Of a stretch of 6,212 bases of DNA, positions 5,953-6,212 are shown in pieces. This DNA comes from Desulfuromonadaceae bacterium UBA5613 (GTDB lineage: Bacteria > Desulfobacterota > Desulfuromonadia > Desulfuromonadales > UBA2197): positions 1 to 6,212 of the forward strand of contig DIKR01000096.1 in assembly GCA_002424625.1 (NCBI GenBank), given 5' to 3'. Each line of letters begins with the position of its first letter. Position 1 is the stretch's first letter. Below the pieces are notes generated by a model. It was not told where the DNA came from. It saw only the letters and a program-made list of their open reading frames with translations, and searched no databases. A program made the translations under genes and the position numbers.

Positions 5953-6212
5953 ATGACGATTCGGGAAGAAATGCAGCGGATTGCCGTTGATGCCAAGGCC
6001 GCGGGTCGCGTCCTGGCGACGCTGTCGAGTGCGGTTAAAGATGAGATGCTGGCCCGCATGGCGGCGGTGCTGGAGGAGAATATCCCCTCCCTCCTCGCCG
6101 CCAACGAACTCGATCTGAACGCGGGACGGGACAAGGGTCTCTCCACGGCGATGCTCGACCGCCTCGCCCTTGATGCAAAGCGGGTGCGCGCCATGGCTGA
6201 CGGTCTGCGCGA
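5953..6212 (+). CDS. proA: Glutamate-5-semialdehyde dehydrogenase, N-terminal fragment (3' end outside window)
   Basis: An open frame of 86 complete codons runs from ATG to the right edge of the window. It reads MTIREEMQRIAVDAKAAGRV, then LATLSSAVKDEMLARMAAVLEE, AANELDLNAGRDKGLS and MLDRLALDAKRVRAMADGLR, the N-terminal part of gamma-glutamyl phosphate reductase (ProA). The enzyme reduces glutamyl 5-phosphate to glutamate 5-semialdehyde with NADPH, the second step of proline synthesis. AAGGAGA (5941-5947) lies 5 bases before the ATG and fixes the start. The catalytic cysteine and most of the aldehyde-dehydrogenase-like fold lie beyond the window. The position directly after proB supports the call. 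Confidence 0.95.
   Translation, partial: MTIREEMQRIAVDAKAAGRVLATLSSAVKDEMLARMAAVLEENIPSLLAANELDLNAGRDKGLSTAMLDRLALDAKRVRAMADGLR

Noticed and set aside
4815..6194. A 459-codon open frame on the minus strand opposite proB and proA
   Set aside because: It is antisense to two clearly recognised genes, its translation shows no family motif, and long antisense frames are common in GC-rich coding DNA.

Overview
This window looks like ordinary core chromosome from a Gram-negative bacterium. The best guess is a deltaproteobacterium of the Desulfuromonadales type (Geobacter, Pelobacter or Desulfuromonas relatives). The guess rests on the gene order rplU-rpmA-obg-proB-proA, on the style of the L27 and Obg proteins, and on a signal-peptide-bearing outer-membrane protein that ends in Phe. 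It is made from remembered family features, not from a search. I saw no mobile element, CRISPR array, tRNA, rRNA, phage gene or defence system.

Layout. (1) Bases 1-318 hold the 3' end of a pyruvate kinase gene on the + strand. (2) After 63 bases comes a full-length tRNA 2-selenouridine synthase gene (mnmH/selU, 382-1470, +). (3) It converges on two minus-strand genes: a YfaZ-like outer-membrane protein (2045-1467) and, upstream of it, a YcdX-like PHP-domain metallophosphatase (2842-2114). (4) A 214-base divergent intergenic region carries a near-consensus promoter for the next + strand block. (5) That block is rplU (L21), rpmA (L27), a Rho-independent terminator, obg (GTPase), proB (glutamate 5-kinase) and the start of proA (glutamate-5-semialdehyde dehydrogenase), which runs off the right edge.

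How the genes work together. L21 and L27 are 50S ribosomal proteins and Obg is a GTPase that acts in late 50S assembly, so the first three genes of the right block form a ribosome-biogenesis group. ProB and ProA catalyse the first two steps of proline synthesis from glutamate. The selenouridine synthase modifies the wobble base of certain tRNAs and implies a selenophosphate supply (SelD) elsewhere in the genome. Pyruvate kinase and the PHP phosphatase have no evident functional tie to their neighbours.

The points most worth a second look are regulatory and structural. The rpmA-obg terminator runs straight into the obg ribosome binding site. The yfaZ terminator hairpin lies inside, and encodes, the C-terminal tail of the selenouridine synthase, and the two convergent genes overlap at their stop codons. 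Obg has TKLD in place of the usual NKxD at G4. The outer-membrane protein has an Asp/Gly-rich loop next to its last strand. None of these amounts to a new biological system.
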